Below, in pieces: positions 34,641 through 46,245 of a DNA stretch of 64,000 nucleotides (position 1 is the first letter of the stretch; each line of letters begins with the position of its first letter). Below the pieces are notes generated by a model. That model was not told the origin of the DNA. It saw only the letters and a program-made list of their open reading frames with translations, and did no database searches. Source of the DNA: Atherix ibis. Taxonomy: Eukaryota; Arthropoda; Insecta; Diptera; Athericidae. The position numbers and the translations under genes were made by a program. Location of the stretch: NCBI GenBank assembly GCA_958298945.1, contig OY282606.1, positions 86,745,696-86,809,695 on the forward strand. Direction: 5' to 3'.

Positions 34641-36390
34641 ATTGAAGAATTAGCTAAAATATTTCTGAATGATGGAATTGGAAGGGAAAAGATAAAAAAG
34701 AAATGAAATTTATAAGCTTCCAGAGGAGTAAAGGCCATTTAAAACCGTCAGTCAAAAAACCGTCAATCAAAAAAAAATTACAAGACTGCAAATTTTTGAT
34801 AGCGGGAAATGTACAGGTCTTGAACAAAGGAACATTTAGGTCACGATGTATTACGGTGTTACGAACATAAAAGGGGGCATCAACAATTTTACGGAGGATC
34901 TTGGATTGCAAGACGTGCACGCGATAGGAATTGGAACGTCCAAATAGGTTTTATAATTGTATTGTAGATTCAAGTAGTCTAAGAACTCGTAGGTAACGTC
35001 TACTGGCTTCAAGTTTTTTTTAGTCTAGTATGTGGGTTCCATGTTAGTCTCTTATCAAGGTAAAGTCCCAAATAACGCACTTTATCATATTGTGGAATCA
35101 TGTTGCTATTAAGGTATAAAAGGATAGGTTTTCCTTGACAAAGTGTGAAAGTAATGTGAGCACTCTTCTGTTCATTAACCTTCACTTTCCACTTCTTAAA
35201 CCAGGATTGAAGGTTGTGGATATGGAATTGTAAATTTTTGTAAGCTATGTGAGGATTTGTATGGGTAGCAAGTGTGGCCGTATCGTCTGCATAAGTAGCA
35301 ATGATAGTATTAGGATAAGCTGGGAAGTCATGCGTATAAATATTATATAAGATGGGACCAAGGATACTGCCTTGTGGGACTCCGGTGAGAATAGGATATA
35401 TTTCCGAGGATTCTGAGTTAATTGCAATTTGGAAATGTCGTTGGGAGAGATATGAATTTATTCTAAGGTAGTATGTTGAAGGAAGAAAGCTTTTGAGTTT
35501 CCAGAGGAGTTCAGGATGCCACACATGATCAAAAGCTTACGAGATATCTAAAAATACTCCTGGACAATACTCTTCCCTCTCAAGAGATATGATCAATAAT
35601 GCGATGGCATTGCTTGGATAGTGGAGTGTTTAGATCGGAAGCCAAATTAGTGATCGGGAATAATTTTTTCATTAACTACGACTAGGTAGAGTTTTTCAAA
35701 TATCTTACCAAGAATTGGTAAGATGCTGATAGGTCTATTAGAGAAAGGAGAATTAATGGGTTTACTTGGTTTAGGTATCATTTTAATGACAGAAAATTTC
35801 CAGAGTAAAGGGAAATAGGTTGTGCGCATGATACTATTAAAAATGTATGTAATTAAAATTTAAGCTTTTCCGGAAATTTGCTTCAGATTGAGAGCTGTTA
35901 TTAAATCATAACTAGGAGCTTTTTTATTGAGAAGACGCAAAATAGTAGATTTAATTTCCAAGCATTGCCAATGCGTTCTCATTTTTCTTTTTTCGTTAAG
36001 ATTAGCTTAGAATTAAGGGTAAGGAGAACAAGATAATGATCAGAGTTTAAATCGGAAAGAGTTTCAATACTAGAATTCATGGTAATTGAAGGAGTGGTAA
36101 TGAAGTAATCGAGGATATTAGGTCGTTTTGAAATAGATGTTGGCCAGTATGTGGGATTTGGAGGGGAAGTAATTTGATATGATGTATAGGATAGAGCTTC
36201 ATGAAGAATCTTTCCTCGTAGTTTAGCAACGCGGCAACCCCATTGCGGGTGTTTAGCATTGTAATCACCACCCGCAAGGAACGAGGCCCCCAGTGAGTGT
36301 AAGAAAGACAAAAAAGCGGTCCGGAGACCATACCCGATTCCCATGGTACCAATTTTTGTTTTAAGAGTACTTCGGTTTGTACTCCGCTCA
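34641..36390 (-). mobile_element. Jockey-type non-LTR retrotransposon, endonuclease and RT parts
   Basis: On the minus strand, in order: the end of the endonuclease (SLGASFLAGGDYNAKHPQWG, ILDYFITTPS and LNSDHYLVLLTL, with the conserved SDH), RT fingers (IKMIPKPSKPINSPFSNRPI, SILPILGKIFE), RT palm (WHPELLWKLKSFLP, LTGVPQGSILGPILYNIYTH, the catalytic IATYADDTATL) and a C-terminal block at about 34,900. Several frameshifts and stops separate these. Similar fragments occur at 7.2-8.0, 40.2-41.0 and 57.2-57.6 kb, so the family was once active here. Confidence 0.8.
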
Positions 36391-37976
36391 TTGAGCTACG
36401 GTCAGAAATCTTGTAAATTCCTCGGCACCGCTAGGCCAGCTCGGGTACGCGGGTTCGCCAAGACCCGAAAGCACAACCGGAATCGACCTTGGTCTTTCAC
36501 CCGGTTGTAGCCACCCTGCGTGTCATTCACACACTCATTCACGCACCATTCTCATTCTCCTCTCAAACAGTGCCACAGCAAATCTATTCAGCCATTCATA
36601 TCTTTCACTCACGCCCACCGTATCACTCATATCCACACCCTCATCATTCACCCTGATCCCACAGGTACCTAAGTCACGCAAGTCCCCGTACAGGCCACAC
36701 TCCACGATAATTTGCTTGGCACTCTCCTCCGCCGCCCCACAAGGGCATCTAGCTTCCGCAGCTAGACCACGCCTGTGCAGGAACCCATTCATACTGCCGT
36801 GTCCGGTAAGTAAATACCCAAGATACAGACCAAATTCAAATCCATACGCAGATGCAAAGTACACATCCGAAATGAAGATGTGCATCCATCTGCCATTCAC
36901 ACTCTCATCCCATCGTCGTTGCCATATTTCATACATTCTGTTCAGGCCCAGTACACGCTGCTGACGTGGACTAAGATCCTGAACCTCGTCATTCGTAACC
37001 GAACAACCAGTAAGCGGGATGCCCCGCTGTTGACGGTAGTGGATGCTTCCACGAAGCATCTCCAGGTCCCATGGAATTTCTCCCATGAGAACCTGCATCG
37101 CCTCAAACACGCATACAGAGTCAAACGCTGAACTGAATTTATGCCCACTCTTGCATACTGGTGGCGCATAATGTCAGCCCACACACACGTTGCATACATA
37201 GCACCCGGAACAAACACACTCTTATACAGGACTTTCACCGCTCTGGATCGAAGCCCCCATTCTTTGCAAAATACTCGCACCAGCATGCCAACCAACCCGG
37301 CCACCCGCTCCCTTAGATGTTGCAAGTGAGGCCGAAAGTTCAGCCTCTCTCCAACCTTTAATCCAAGGTACTTCACTTCTCGTGCGTATCGGACCCCGGT
37401 CGTCAAAAAACGAATATTGGGCGGCCTATTGGCCGCCAAAAATACCTTCAGAAGCATACACACCGTTTTCCTTTCGGAAACGTTCACACCCATTCTATCC
37501 CCCCATTCAGACACCATCTGCATATAGCGGCTTCCCGCTATCTCTACTGCAGACCTACTCCCCTCCTCAATCTAGAGAAGAAGATCATCCGCATATGCGA
37601 CCACAACACAACTGGTCTCCTCCAACTGCACCAAGAGACCATTCATCATCATATTCCAGATGGCGGGTCCGGCTACAGATCCCTGTGGGCAACCACGCAC
37701 CATCTCGCGAACAACCCTCACATTGTTCCCGCACACTTCCGCATACCTTTCCATGGAAGTAACTTTCTTCACATGAAACCTCCTCCAGTCACTCAATAAT
37801 TCGATCCCATCGCAGGCAGTTGAACGCACTCTTGAAGTCAACAAACACACCACATACGTATTTACTCTCACTCTCATCCACATACTGTCTGCCAACCTCA
37901 CATTCAGTCGGTGTACCATCATTCGCTCGAGGACCTTGCCGAATACTGGCAGTAAACATGGATGTAGAGTGCGTTT
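36391..37976 (-). mobile_element. R1/TRAS-type non-LTR retrotransposon, 5'-truncated
   Basis: GC-richer than its surroundings. The minus strand starts inside the RT domain (LHPCLLPVFGKVLERMMVHR), continues with MVRGCPQGSVAGPAIWNMMM, the catalytic VVAYADDLLL, VNVSERKTVCMLL, YLGLKVGERLNF and ends in LTGHGSMNGFLHRRGL, ARCPCGAAEESAKQIIVECG and a stop at 36,535. About 140 bases of 3' UTR follow. Two or three frameshifts are present. It lacks the endonuclease, and is flanked on both sides by parts of a Jockey-type element in the same orientation. Confidence 0.75.
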
Positions 37977-38350
37977 AACTTAACAGATCAATGTTAATGA
38001 GTGTCCACTTCTTGTCGATGGGGGTTCAATCCATTTGCGTTCCATAAAAGGATGGAGAGGGAATTTTTAGTACACGACGACATTTATTTTTGAAAAGTGG
38101 ACGATAAAGCTGATACAATGGACATCAAGGCATTTACAAGTGGTATTAATATTTTGTTTAGTGTTTTGGTTAATTGGGAGAACATTGAGGCTATATCTTG
38201 GGATAACAATGACAGAGAGGGAATATAGTTCCTACTGCTAGATTGTTGCTGTTGTGGTTGTTGTAATTGTTGCTGTTGATGAGGTACTTGTTATTTTTGT
38301 TGTTGCTGTCCAATATTGGAGACTCTTGACGCAACCTTGCTGCACTGGTT
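37977..38350 (-). mobile_element. Jockey-type element: ORF1 end and ORF2 start
   Basis: The minus strand has a Gln-rich stretch (HQQQQLQQPQQQQ, one stop before it), NYIPSLSLLSQDIASMFSQL to a stop, and then LSILLWNANGLNPHRQEVDT. The ILLWNANGL..H..E motif is the start of the endonuclease in Jockey-type ORF2. It is cut at 37,976 by the R1/TRAS-type element. The downstream Jockey part resumes at about 36,390, but around 80 residues of endonuclease are missing between them. Confidence 0.6.
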
Positions 38351-38353
38351 GAA

Positions 38354-39181
38354 ACAATTAGTAGAAGTTTTTTTCCCCCATTATTATTATTATTTTTAAT
38401 AATTTTCTTATAAAAAGCGTAATTAAAAAAATTTGATTAATAATGAAAAAATATATTAGTCAAAATAAAATATAAATAAATAAATACACCACCACAAAAA
38501 TTATGAAATTATACATTTCTTTTTATTTAAACAAGTGTAATCATATAAACATGCATGTGTACATATATAATCATATAAAGATGCTAATTCATGCTTAAAC
38601 ATAAAATTAAAAAAAAAAAAAAAATAAATAAAAAATATTTATAAATAATTTTTAAAAACCATAAATATTTCCAAAAATATAATTAATTTAGTAAATATTA
38701 AAAAATAAAAATAATTCTATATGGTTGCTAAGAAAAATTTCAAAATACAATTAATAACTTATTCTTAATATCTACAATTTAAAAATAACAGTTTAACATA
38801 ATAAATTTCAGTAACTATTTAATTAAATTAAAAAGTAAGGTAACTTCTAAAAAGCAAATACTTATTTGTAAAAGAAAATTAAAAGAAAAACCAATTTTTA
38901 TTAATATTAAAAATAAATTTTCTAACATTTTGAATTGATAATATTTTTATTACTTAAAAATGTTATTATACTGAATACCTCCACCCTGTAAAAATATTTA
39001 TTCAACTTGAAGACATACTAGACAAATCGAATTGGAACTAACTATTCCCTTACTAATGATTATAATATACTCAAACAAGTCCTTAAAGAGCGAAATATTT
39101 CCTCCTTGCTACATTTTACAAGTTCATCTTTTGAAAAACATATTTCCCCATTCACAGAAGATTTGGACTTAATAAAATGTA
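38354..39181. repeat. ~820-bp direct repeat, copy 1
   Basis: From ACAATTAGTA..GTTTTTTTCC through (ATT)n, ACACCACCAC, ATAAACATGCATGTGTACAT, GGTTGCTAAGAAAAATTTCA to GATTTGGACTTAATAAAATG, the sequence is nearly repeated at 39,397-40,214. The last 100 bases read like a Jockey-type RT finger start. The remainder is AT-rich and non-coding. Confidence 0.85.
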
Positions 39182-39396
39182 TTTTTTTTAAGACGCACCA
39201 TCATCGTTTTTAACATTAATTAATAACAGAGACATATCCTTCAACCTTTTAAAGAGAATTTACTTCGCTAAAATATTTATTAAATAATTATAAATTAATT
39301 CCAATTTAATCAACATTTTCACCCAATTCCTTTTATTGTAATTCTAGGGATACTTAGAACTTTTAATTTAAAGTGCATTACATAATATTAAAGAAA

Positions 39397-40214
39397 CAAT
39401 TAGTATACGTTTTTTTCCAGTATTATTATTATTATTATTTTTAGTAATTTTATTATTAAATGTGTAATTAAAAGAATTTGATTAATAATGAAAAGTTATA
39501 TTAGTCAAAATAAAATCTAAATAAATAAATACACCACCACCAAAAATTATGAAAAAATACATTTCTTTTTATTTGAACAAGTGTTACCATATAAACATGC
39601 ATGTGTACATGTACATATATAATCATATAAAGATGCTAATTCAGGCTTAAACATAAAATTTAAAAAAAAAAAAAAAAAAAAATAAATAAGAAATATTTAT
39701 AAATAATTTTTAAAAACCATAAATATTTCCAAAAATATAATTAATTTAGTAAATTTAAAAACTAAAAATAATTCGATATGGTTGCTAAGAAAAATTTCAA
39801 AATACAATTAATAACTAATTCTTAATATCTACAATTTAAAAATAACCGTTTAACATAATAAATTTCAATAACTATTTAATTAAATTAAAAAGTAAGGTAA
39901 CTTCTAAAAAGCAAATACTTATTTGTAAAAGAAAAGAAAAAGAAAAACCAATTTTTATTAGTATTAAAAATAATTTTTTTTACATTTTGAATTGATAATA
40001 TTTATATTACTAAAAAATGTTATTATACTGAATACCTCCACCCTGTAAAAATATTTATTGAACTTGAAGACATACTAGACAAATCGAATTAGAACTAACT
40101 ATGCCCTTACTAATAATTATAATATACTCAAACAAGTCCCTTAAAGAGCGAAATACCTCATCTTTTGAAAAACCTATTTTCCCATTCACAGAAAATTTGG
40201 ACTTAATAAAATGA
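39397..40214. repeat. ~820-bp direct repeat, copy 2
   Basis: Second copy of 38,354-39,181 in the same orientation, separated by about 215 bases of unrelated AT-rich sequence. Unlike copy 1 it continues at its right end straight into a readable Jockey-type RT fragment, so it preserves the original junction. Confidence 0.85.
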
Positions 40215-41030
40215 TCCCTAAGGCCAATAAACTGATAAACTACCCCACTTCGTGCAGTTCCATAAGTCTCCTACCAATATACTTTTTCGCCGTTTAGAAT
40301 CCCTATTCAAATAATCACCAGTTTGCATTTCTTATACTAATTTACACAGCTGTGTCATCGAAATATCAAAATAAAAAAGTAGTATTTTTAGACACAACTC
40401 AAGTTTTTGACAGAGTCTGGCCCTGGGCTTACTGTATAAACTAATAATAAAATCATTTCTTCCAAATCGTAACTTCCCACTTAATGAACTCTAGAATATC
40501 TCTCCGATATTCGCTGGTGTTCCACAGGGAAGTGTGGTTGGACCCATTCTCTACAATATTTGTACATCATAATTTCTAATCTATTCTTATACCTTCCGAA
40601 ATATTTCCAAAATCCAAACTGATCTACCCAATGGAAAATAAAAGTAAATAGACATAAATCTATCCAGTAGCTTTTAGTATACTTTTACTTTGTATGTCCC
40701 ACATATATTAATGACAGTGCAAGACCACAAGGCATTAAAACTTGGTATCTAGAAATGTACTCACACATATGCTTCATATAGAATCTCTGCACAAGACTTA
40801 AAGGACTAAAACTACTTAGACTCCTAGAAAAAAAAGACTCAAAACTTACAAAAACCAATATGGACTTACGGAAAAGAACTCTAGGGATAAACCAAACCTT
40901 CCGACTCACATTGAGTAAATTCCAATCCCTTCAGTCAAAAATACTTTTGACTCTCATTTATCATCATTCTCAAAAGCTATCCTATCCTCTTAATATACAA
41001 TCCATCAAGGACTTGCAAAAAAAAAATTAA
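40120..41030 (+). mobile_element. Jockey-type RT fragment
   Basis: Plus strand, broken frames: LDLIKMIPKANKLINYPTSC then ISLLPIYF (RT fingers), VVFLDTTQVFDRVW (first catalytic Asp region), IFAGVPQGSVVGPILYNIC (palm) and LRKRTLGINQTFRLT, FQSLQSKILLTLIY (C-terminal). The YADD block is not readable. It is heavily decayed. Confidence 0.6.
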
Positions 41031-41039
41031 ACAAAAACA

Positions 41040-41960
41040 TTCAAATAGTTTCCAATTTCGTGGTTCGAAAAATACAGTTCTGCCATATGGTAAGATTTTT
41101 TATGATTTAAAATTTTTCCATTACACATAATGGATTGTCTTAATCATCAAAGGAAGCTGATTTAAAAAAAAAATTTTAGAGAGGAAAATATGAGGCTCTG
41201 AAAAACTACAAATGACTGTGGAGAAGCCATTGTATTCACGAAAAATGACTGTCTGGTATGCATTTTTGATCAAAAGAGTGCGCTAATGACACAATCTTTC
41301 TTTCAAAATAAAGAAGAGGCATTAATTTTGTCTGAACTTGAAAAATATAGTCTGCATAGGTCATTGGTCTGTGTTTCTTTGAAAATGGAAAATAGCTATC
41401 TATTTCGTAGTTCGGAAAATACAGCTCCGCCATTCGATAACTGTTAAGCTAAACGTCATCCATGGTAGGACTTTTTTAATGTGAAATTTTTCCATTGAAC
41501 ATAATGGATTGTTTAACTATCGAACAATGGAAGCTGATTTTTAAAAAAAAATTTTAGAGAGGAAAAAATGAGGCTCTGAAAAACTACAAATGACTGTATT
41601 CACGAAAAATGACGGTCTGGTATGCATTTTTGATCAAAGGAGTGTCATTAGCATGCGTCTTTTTTCGAAAATGAAAGAATTCTTTGAAAGTTTCTTTGAA
41701 AGTGATAAAAGGAAGACCGAATGATAACCGAATTTGTTTGGCCTAAATTTGAAGATTTTAATCTGGACCATATTGTGTTTCCATAAAGCGGCGTCACAAA
41801 CTACAGAACGTGACAATTTTTCACTTTACTGCATTAAAAATTGTTGGATTTATTGCGATTTGGACTATTTCTTGTGTGTTGGTGCAAGAAAAAAACCACA
41901 AAAATTACCTCAAAAAGATCAAGCCCACCAAGAAGTTTCGTTGCAGCCATTTAAATGATA
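41040..41960 (+). mobile_element. DD41D-type element fragments, partly duplicated
   Basis: Two related segments (about 41,058-41,270 and 41,398-41,640) both start with a GTGGTTCGGAAAATACAG-like end, pass TTTTTCCATT and ATAATGGATTGT and reach MRL.KTTNDC and the TGTCTGGTATGCATTTTTGA block. After the second copy a transposase piece (EFVWPKFEDFNLDHIVF, then a run to QPFK*) follows. The GTGGTTCGGAAA..TACAG end also occurs at 8,340. Confidence 0.5.
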
Positions 41961-43330
41961 CCCAACCTCCAAGCCGAATTTTAAATATAATTTTTTTTTA
42001 TTTTTCAAAGCTTAAAATGAATGATAACCTTTTACTGTTGAATTACAATTGTACCAAATTTTCGATTTAAATTAATAAGTTAACAGGTACGAGTATCTAC
42101 AATAATGACAATAGTTTGAAAAGAAATAATTTTTATTTTGATTCTTTTTCTAAATTGTTTTAATTTTATTTGAAATATTTTTATTGATTATATTAAATTG
42201 GGGATGCATAGTGCATACGACGAAAAATGTGGGGATGGATTATAATTTTAATCGCATTTAGAGGGATTTTGATTAAATTGCCTTGGCCCGGTCAATGGTC
42301 ATTTCATAAAGTAATGTTAGCTGAAAAGCAGTTGGAACGGTCATAAGTGAATAAACGTTGTTAATAAAAATGTGCTACCAAGAATATCGCTGATCTTGAT
42401 TGTTGGTTGGGTGCGCTGCGAGTACGCGACGTTTCCAAATCAGATGCATTCTCAACAATTCATGATGGACACATTATTAGCCATGATATATTGGATGATC
42501 TATACTCTTCGCCAATAAAAATATCATATTAGATTATGTACAGTGTGGATATTCAACAACAATACAAGCATTTGCAATTCGGTTAGTTTGTTTGCGCTCA
42601 TAAGAAATCGGAGAATTAGCCCGTTTGCCGGTTGTTGACATTGTATTTTATCCATTCTACCATCACTCGGGAATGCTTCTAGTAAATAGAATTTGCACGA
42701 TCAAAGCCGGTATCGTTTAGTTAAGTTTTTTGGAACCCTCCTTTTTAAGCAGTTGGTATTTTTGTTTAGCAACAAAACAACAACAAAAAAAGCACCACCA
42801 AAAATAATAACAATAAAAATTTCAAATGATGATTGAACGAACCATTCAGGGTCAATAGCATTTTTCAATGTCAAGGGCTCAGTGCTCTCTATCGTCAACT
42901 TGTTCAAATAATATTGAATATTATATTGTATGCCATATTAGTGGTTAATATACACATCCATAATTTACTGTGTCACTATCAAGTTTCGTTTTAATAAAAT
43001 TGTATTAGACAATATCGAACACACATATCCATCTCAATGAATATCTATCTACAAGTACACAACCATTAGATATAAATATTGTACCAATAAATCTAGTTTT
43101 ATATTAAATAAATTTTCTTCAATTGTACAAAAATAAATATTATATTTTAATAATATCTTTAATTCAATTCCAAAAAGAAAAAAAATATTTTTATAGCAAA
43201 TATTAATCTTTAAACTAGTTACGAGTATATTTTTAATTCTTTTATAATAATCTGTGATAAATTCTTGTCGAAGGCATGCTTTAACTATGATTATTGAAAA
43301 TTATTTCCCATAAACGAAAAATATTGTAAA
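41961..43330. other. Unassigned stretch with one exon-like open frame
   Basis: Mostly AT-rich. A 55-codon plus-strand frame at about 42,371-42,534 (DLDCWLGALRVRDVSKSDAF and on to ISHDILDDLYSSP) has ordinary codon composition but no ATG or clear splice acceptor, so it is not called as a gene. Confidence 0.35.
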
Positions 43331-45200
43331 CATGGATGCATGATGCAGCGCCAAGAGCATGAGTCCATTTGGCGACCTACATCTCTAAGCGTGAAGATTA
43401 GATAAAATCTGTTGTTTTTAAGTTACATGTGTAAGACCTATAAGAGGTTATTAGCGGGTCTTGAAGGCAATCTAATTGAAAAAGGAATTTTGGTTAAAGT
43501 GACATTTTTGAGAGACGAATGTTGTTACCAAAATGGAAATTATATGTAAGGATAAAATGCCCCATCCGAATTCTGACTAGTTTCTGTACCCAGAATTTTC
43601 GTTGATCAATGGTTAGGTAAGACAAGTTAGGAGCTGCTGTGAACACCTGGAGAAGGAGAGATTGACCCACCTATTGACCAAAATTCTCATATGACTGAGA
43701 ACTCTTAAACTATGAAATTATAGAGTAACTGAACCGTTATCCCATAAATCGACACTTCTTGCACATTTCTGGCTTCCTGGGTAGCACCATCCCTCCACCT
43801 CGGCTTATGGGATCATAAATTGAGCCACTGTAGACTTTTCGGCAGGATATTCCTCATCCATACGGATTAAGTGTCCGGCTCACGCAGCTTATTGAGCTGA
43901 ATTTCATCCACAGCCGGATTATCGGGGTAACACTCCCAGGATCTTATCATTAAATCTGGAACCATAAATAGAGCCACTGTAGACTCTCCGGACTTAACAC
44001 CTACAGTGACTTACAAGCAAAAATATGGTATGACACTTGCTTTTTTTGTTTTGTTTTGTCGGTCCGACAGCCCTAGCCGATTATCATTAAATCTCCCAAT
44101 GATATCTAGCATACAATAAGGGTCTCTAGTTGGTATATACTAGTAGGCATGACCTATCTAGGACCTCACGATTGTACGTCACTATAGTTTTCTCCAATTC
44201 AAATTTCCAGATGGTCGGTTTGACCACGTCGAATATTTTGTTTAAGTCCTTTGCATGTTATTTTCTTCTCATTATTTTCATATCCTCTTCCAGCGCCAAT
44301 GATATTTATCGAACCTTTCTCTTTTTCTCCAAGATATTTATTATATATAGATAATCATCATCATTAACGGCCCGACAACCGGGAGACCGGTCTAGGCCTG
44401 CTGAATTAAAAACCCACGACGTCTTGGGTTCGTAAAGTAATCTTCCAGTTTTTGGCGTTCTGGCTAACGTCGTCGCTCCCCCGAAGAAAGGGCCTACTTC
44501 GTCTTCTGAGACCATAAATGGAGCCACGCAGCTCATTGAGCTGAATTTAGTATCCGACCCACGCAGCTCATTGAGCTGAATTTTATTTACAACCAGACAG
44601 TCGCGGTAACGCTAGCGACCTGGTCATTAAATAGGCCCTGGAATCATTCATTCTTATGTAGGGGGCCAAAAAATTCTTCTAAGATACCTCCGACACTGCC
44701 CCTGAGTACTTGGTTTTGCCATTATTTATGTAATGGCAAAGATCTTTATGAATACTAGGCGTAAGCATGAGGGGTATCATCCTTATTATATCTAAGCTGG
44801 CCAGACTTAATGAGGATGGTCTTTTGCCAGCGCCAGGTTGAGGATAACGCAGGAATGTCCTTGCCAGAGACCATTGCGAATGTTTAATGGCTCTAAAAGT
44901 GTTTCGACTACTAATACTAGTCAGGGTCTGCCTATTCAGTATACTTAATTTTTCTGGCATGCCCAACCGTCATTAATAGATGTAAAGAGGTCTCTACCTC
45001 GGCTATGCTATCATAGCCATCGACTGCTGCTGATTTACATGGAGTGAAGACTCGTTGGTATAGGCCAATAATTTTTGGGGCGAATGGGGCTATCATTCCT
45101 GCCAAGTAAGATATCGGAGCATATAATAATTGAGGAAAATAATATAAATAAAATTGAGTTGAAAAGAGCAATGAATTAAAGAGTAGTGCCGCCATTATTA
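43331..45200 (-). mobile_element. Repeat-derived region resembling a non-LTR 3' end
   Basis: CACGCAGCTCATTGAGCTGA occurs three times (about 43,876 with one change, 44,525 and 44,561), and GAGCCACTGTAGACT twice (about 43,822 and 43,974). At 44,350 the sequence TCATCATCATTAACGGCCCG then GACCGGTCTAGGCCTG resembles dipteran non-LTR 3' tails known to me, reading on the minus strand into ATGATGATGA. No polymerase motif is seen. An 87-codon hydrophobic minus-strand frame at 44,932-45,195 is unassigned. Confidence 0.35.
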
Positions 45201-46108
45201 TTGGGTTGTTCGGAAAGTATTTTCGTTTGCTGATGAGGACACAAAAAAGGCATTAATTGCAAACCGGCGAATAACAACTCGTGACATCACTGAGAGATTA
45301 AATTTATCAAATTCGACCGGTCATAATAATTTGAAACGGGTAGGCTTTATATTAAAGCTCAACATATGGGTTCCTCATCTTCTTACGGAAAAAAATTTGT
45401 GCCGTCGCATTGACGTTTGTGATTTGCTTCTCAAACGCCAAGAAAATGATTCATTTTTGAAGCGTATCATCACTGGGGACGAGAAATGGATTGTCTTCAA
45501 CAATGTTAAGCGCGAAAGATCCTGGAGTAGAAAAGATGAATCGGCTCGAAGCGCTTCGAAAGCCAATATTCATCAAAAAAAGGTGGGATTTCAAAGGAAT
45601 CGTTTATTTTGAGCTTTTACCGAGCAACACAACGATCAATTCTGAAGCGTTCTGTCATCGGTTGGACAAATTAAATGATTCACTTAAAGAAAAAAGGCCA
45701 GAAATGGTCAATAGAAAAGGTATAGTGTTGCAACAGGATTATGCGAAACCACATACAAGTATGACCACTCGGCAAAAGCTTTTAGAGCTTGAATGGGATA
45801 TACTGCCACACCCATCATACTATCCAAACCTAGCACCTTCCGATTAGCATTTTTTCGGATCTCTACAAAAAAATTTAGACCGTAAAACGTTTAATTCAAA
45901 TGAGGAGGTCAAAAATCACTTGGATGAGTTTTTTGCCAGCAAAGAACAAAAATGTTATGAGCGTGAAATCATGCTACTGCCCGAAAGGTGGCAAAGGGTA
46001 TTGGATCAGACTGGACAATATTTAATTGAATAAAATATTAATTCATTATAAGAAAATCGTCTTTTATTTTTATATTTTTAAAACGAAATTACTTTCCGAA
46101 CAACCCAA
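45201..46108 (+). mobile_element. mariner (mellifera-type), N-terminally deleted
   Basis: Clean terminal repeats TTGGGTTGTTCGGAAAGTA and the mirror of TTGGGTTGTTCGGAAAGTAA are flanked by TA. Frames carry NLCRRIDVCDLLLKRQENDS, RIITGDEKWIVFNN (first Asp kept), QQDYAKPHTSMTTRQKLLEL (Asn of QDN changed to Tyr) and YYPNLAPSD, where the usual PDL Asp is Asn, followed by a stop at 45,845. It ends 138 bp downstream of the OTU/HEPN gene stop codon. Confidence 0.85.
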
Positions 46109-46164
46109 TACTTAATATCTAAAATGTTTTAATAATAAAAAATATCGTAAATAATTTTATATCG

Positions 46165-46170
46165 TTTATT
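46165..46170 (-). terminator. Polyadenylation signal AATAAA of the OTU/HEPN gene
   Basis: AATAAA on the minus strand about 76 bases after the stop codon, before the mariner at 46,108. Position is right for a 3' end but the hexamer is common in AT-rich DNA. Confidence 0.45.
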
Positions 46171-46245
46171 ACTAAAAAAAATATTATTAAGAAGATATTT
46201 GAGAGGTCGAACATTTTTAAATCTTCTAATCTTATAGGATTTTAT

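Noticed and set aside
36430..36480. tRNA-like GGGTTCGCCAAGACCC
   Set aside because: It lies in the 3' UTR of an R1/TRAS-type copy and does not fold as a tRNA.
44932..45195. 87-codon hydrophobic minus-strand protein
   Set aside because: No recognised family; it lies in repeat-derived sequence next to a mariner and has no splice or conservation support.
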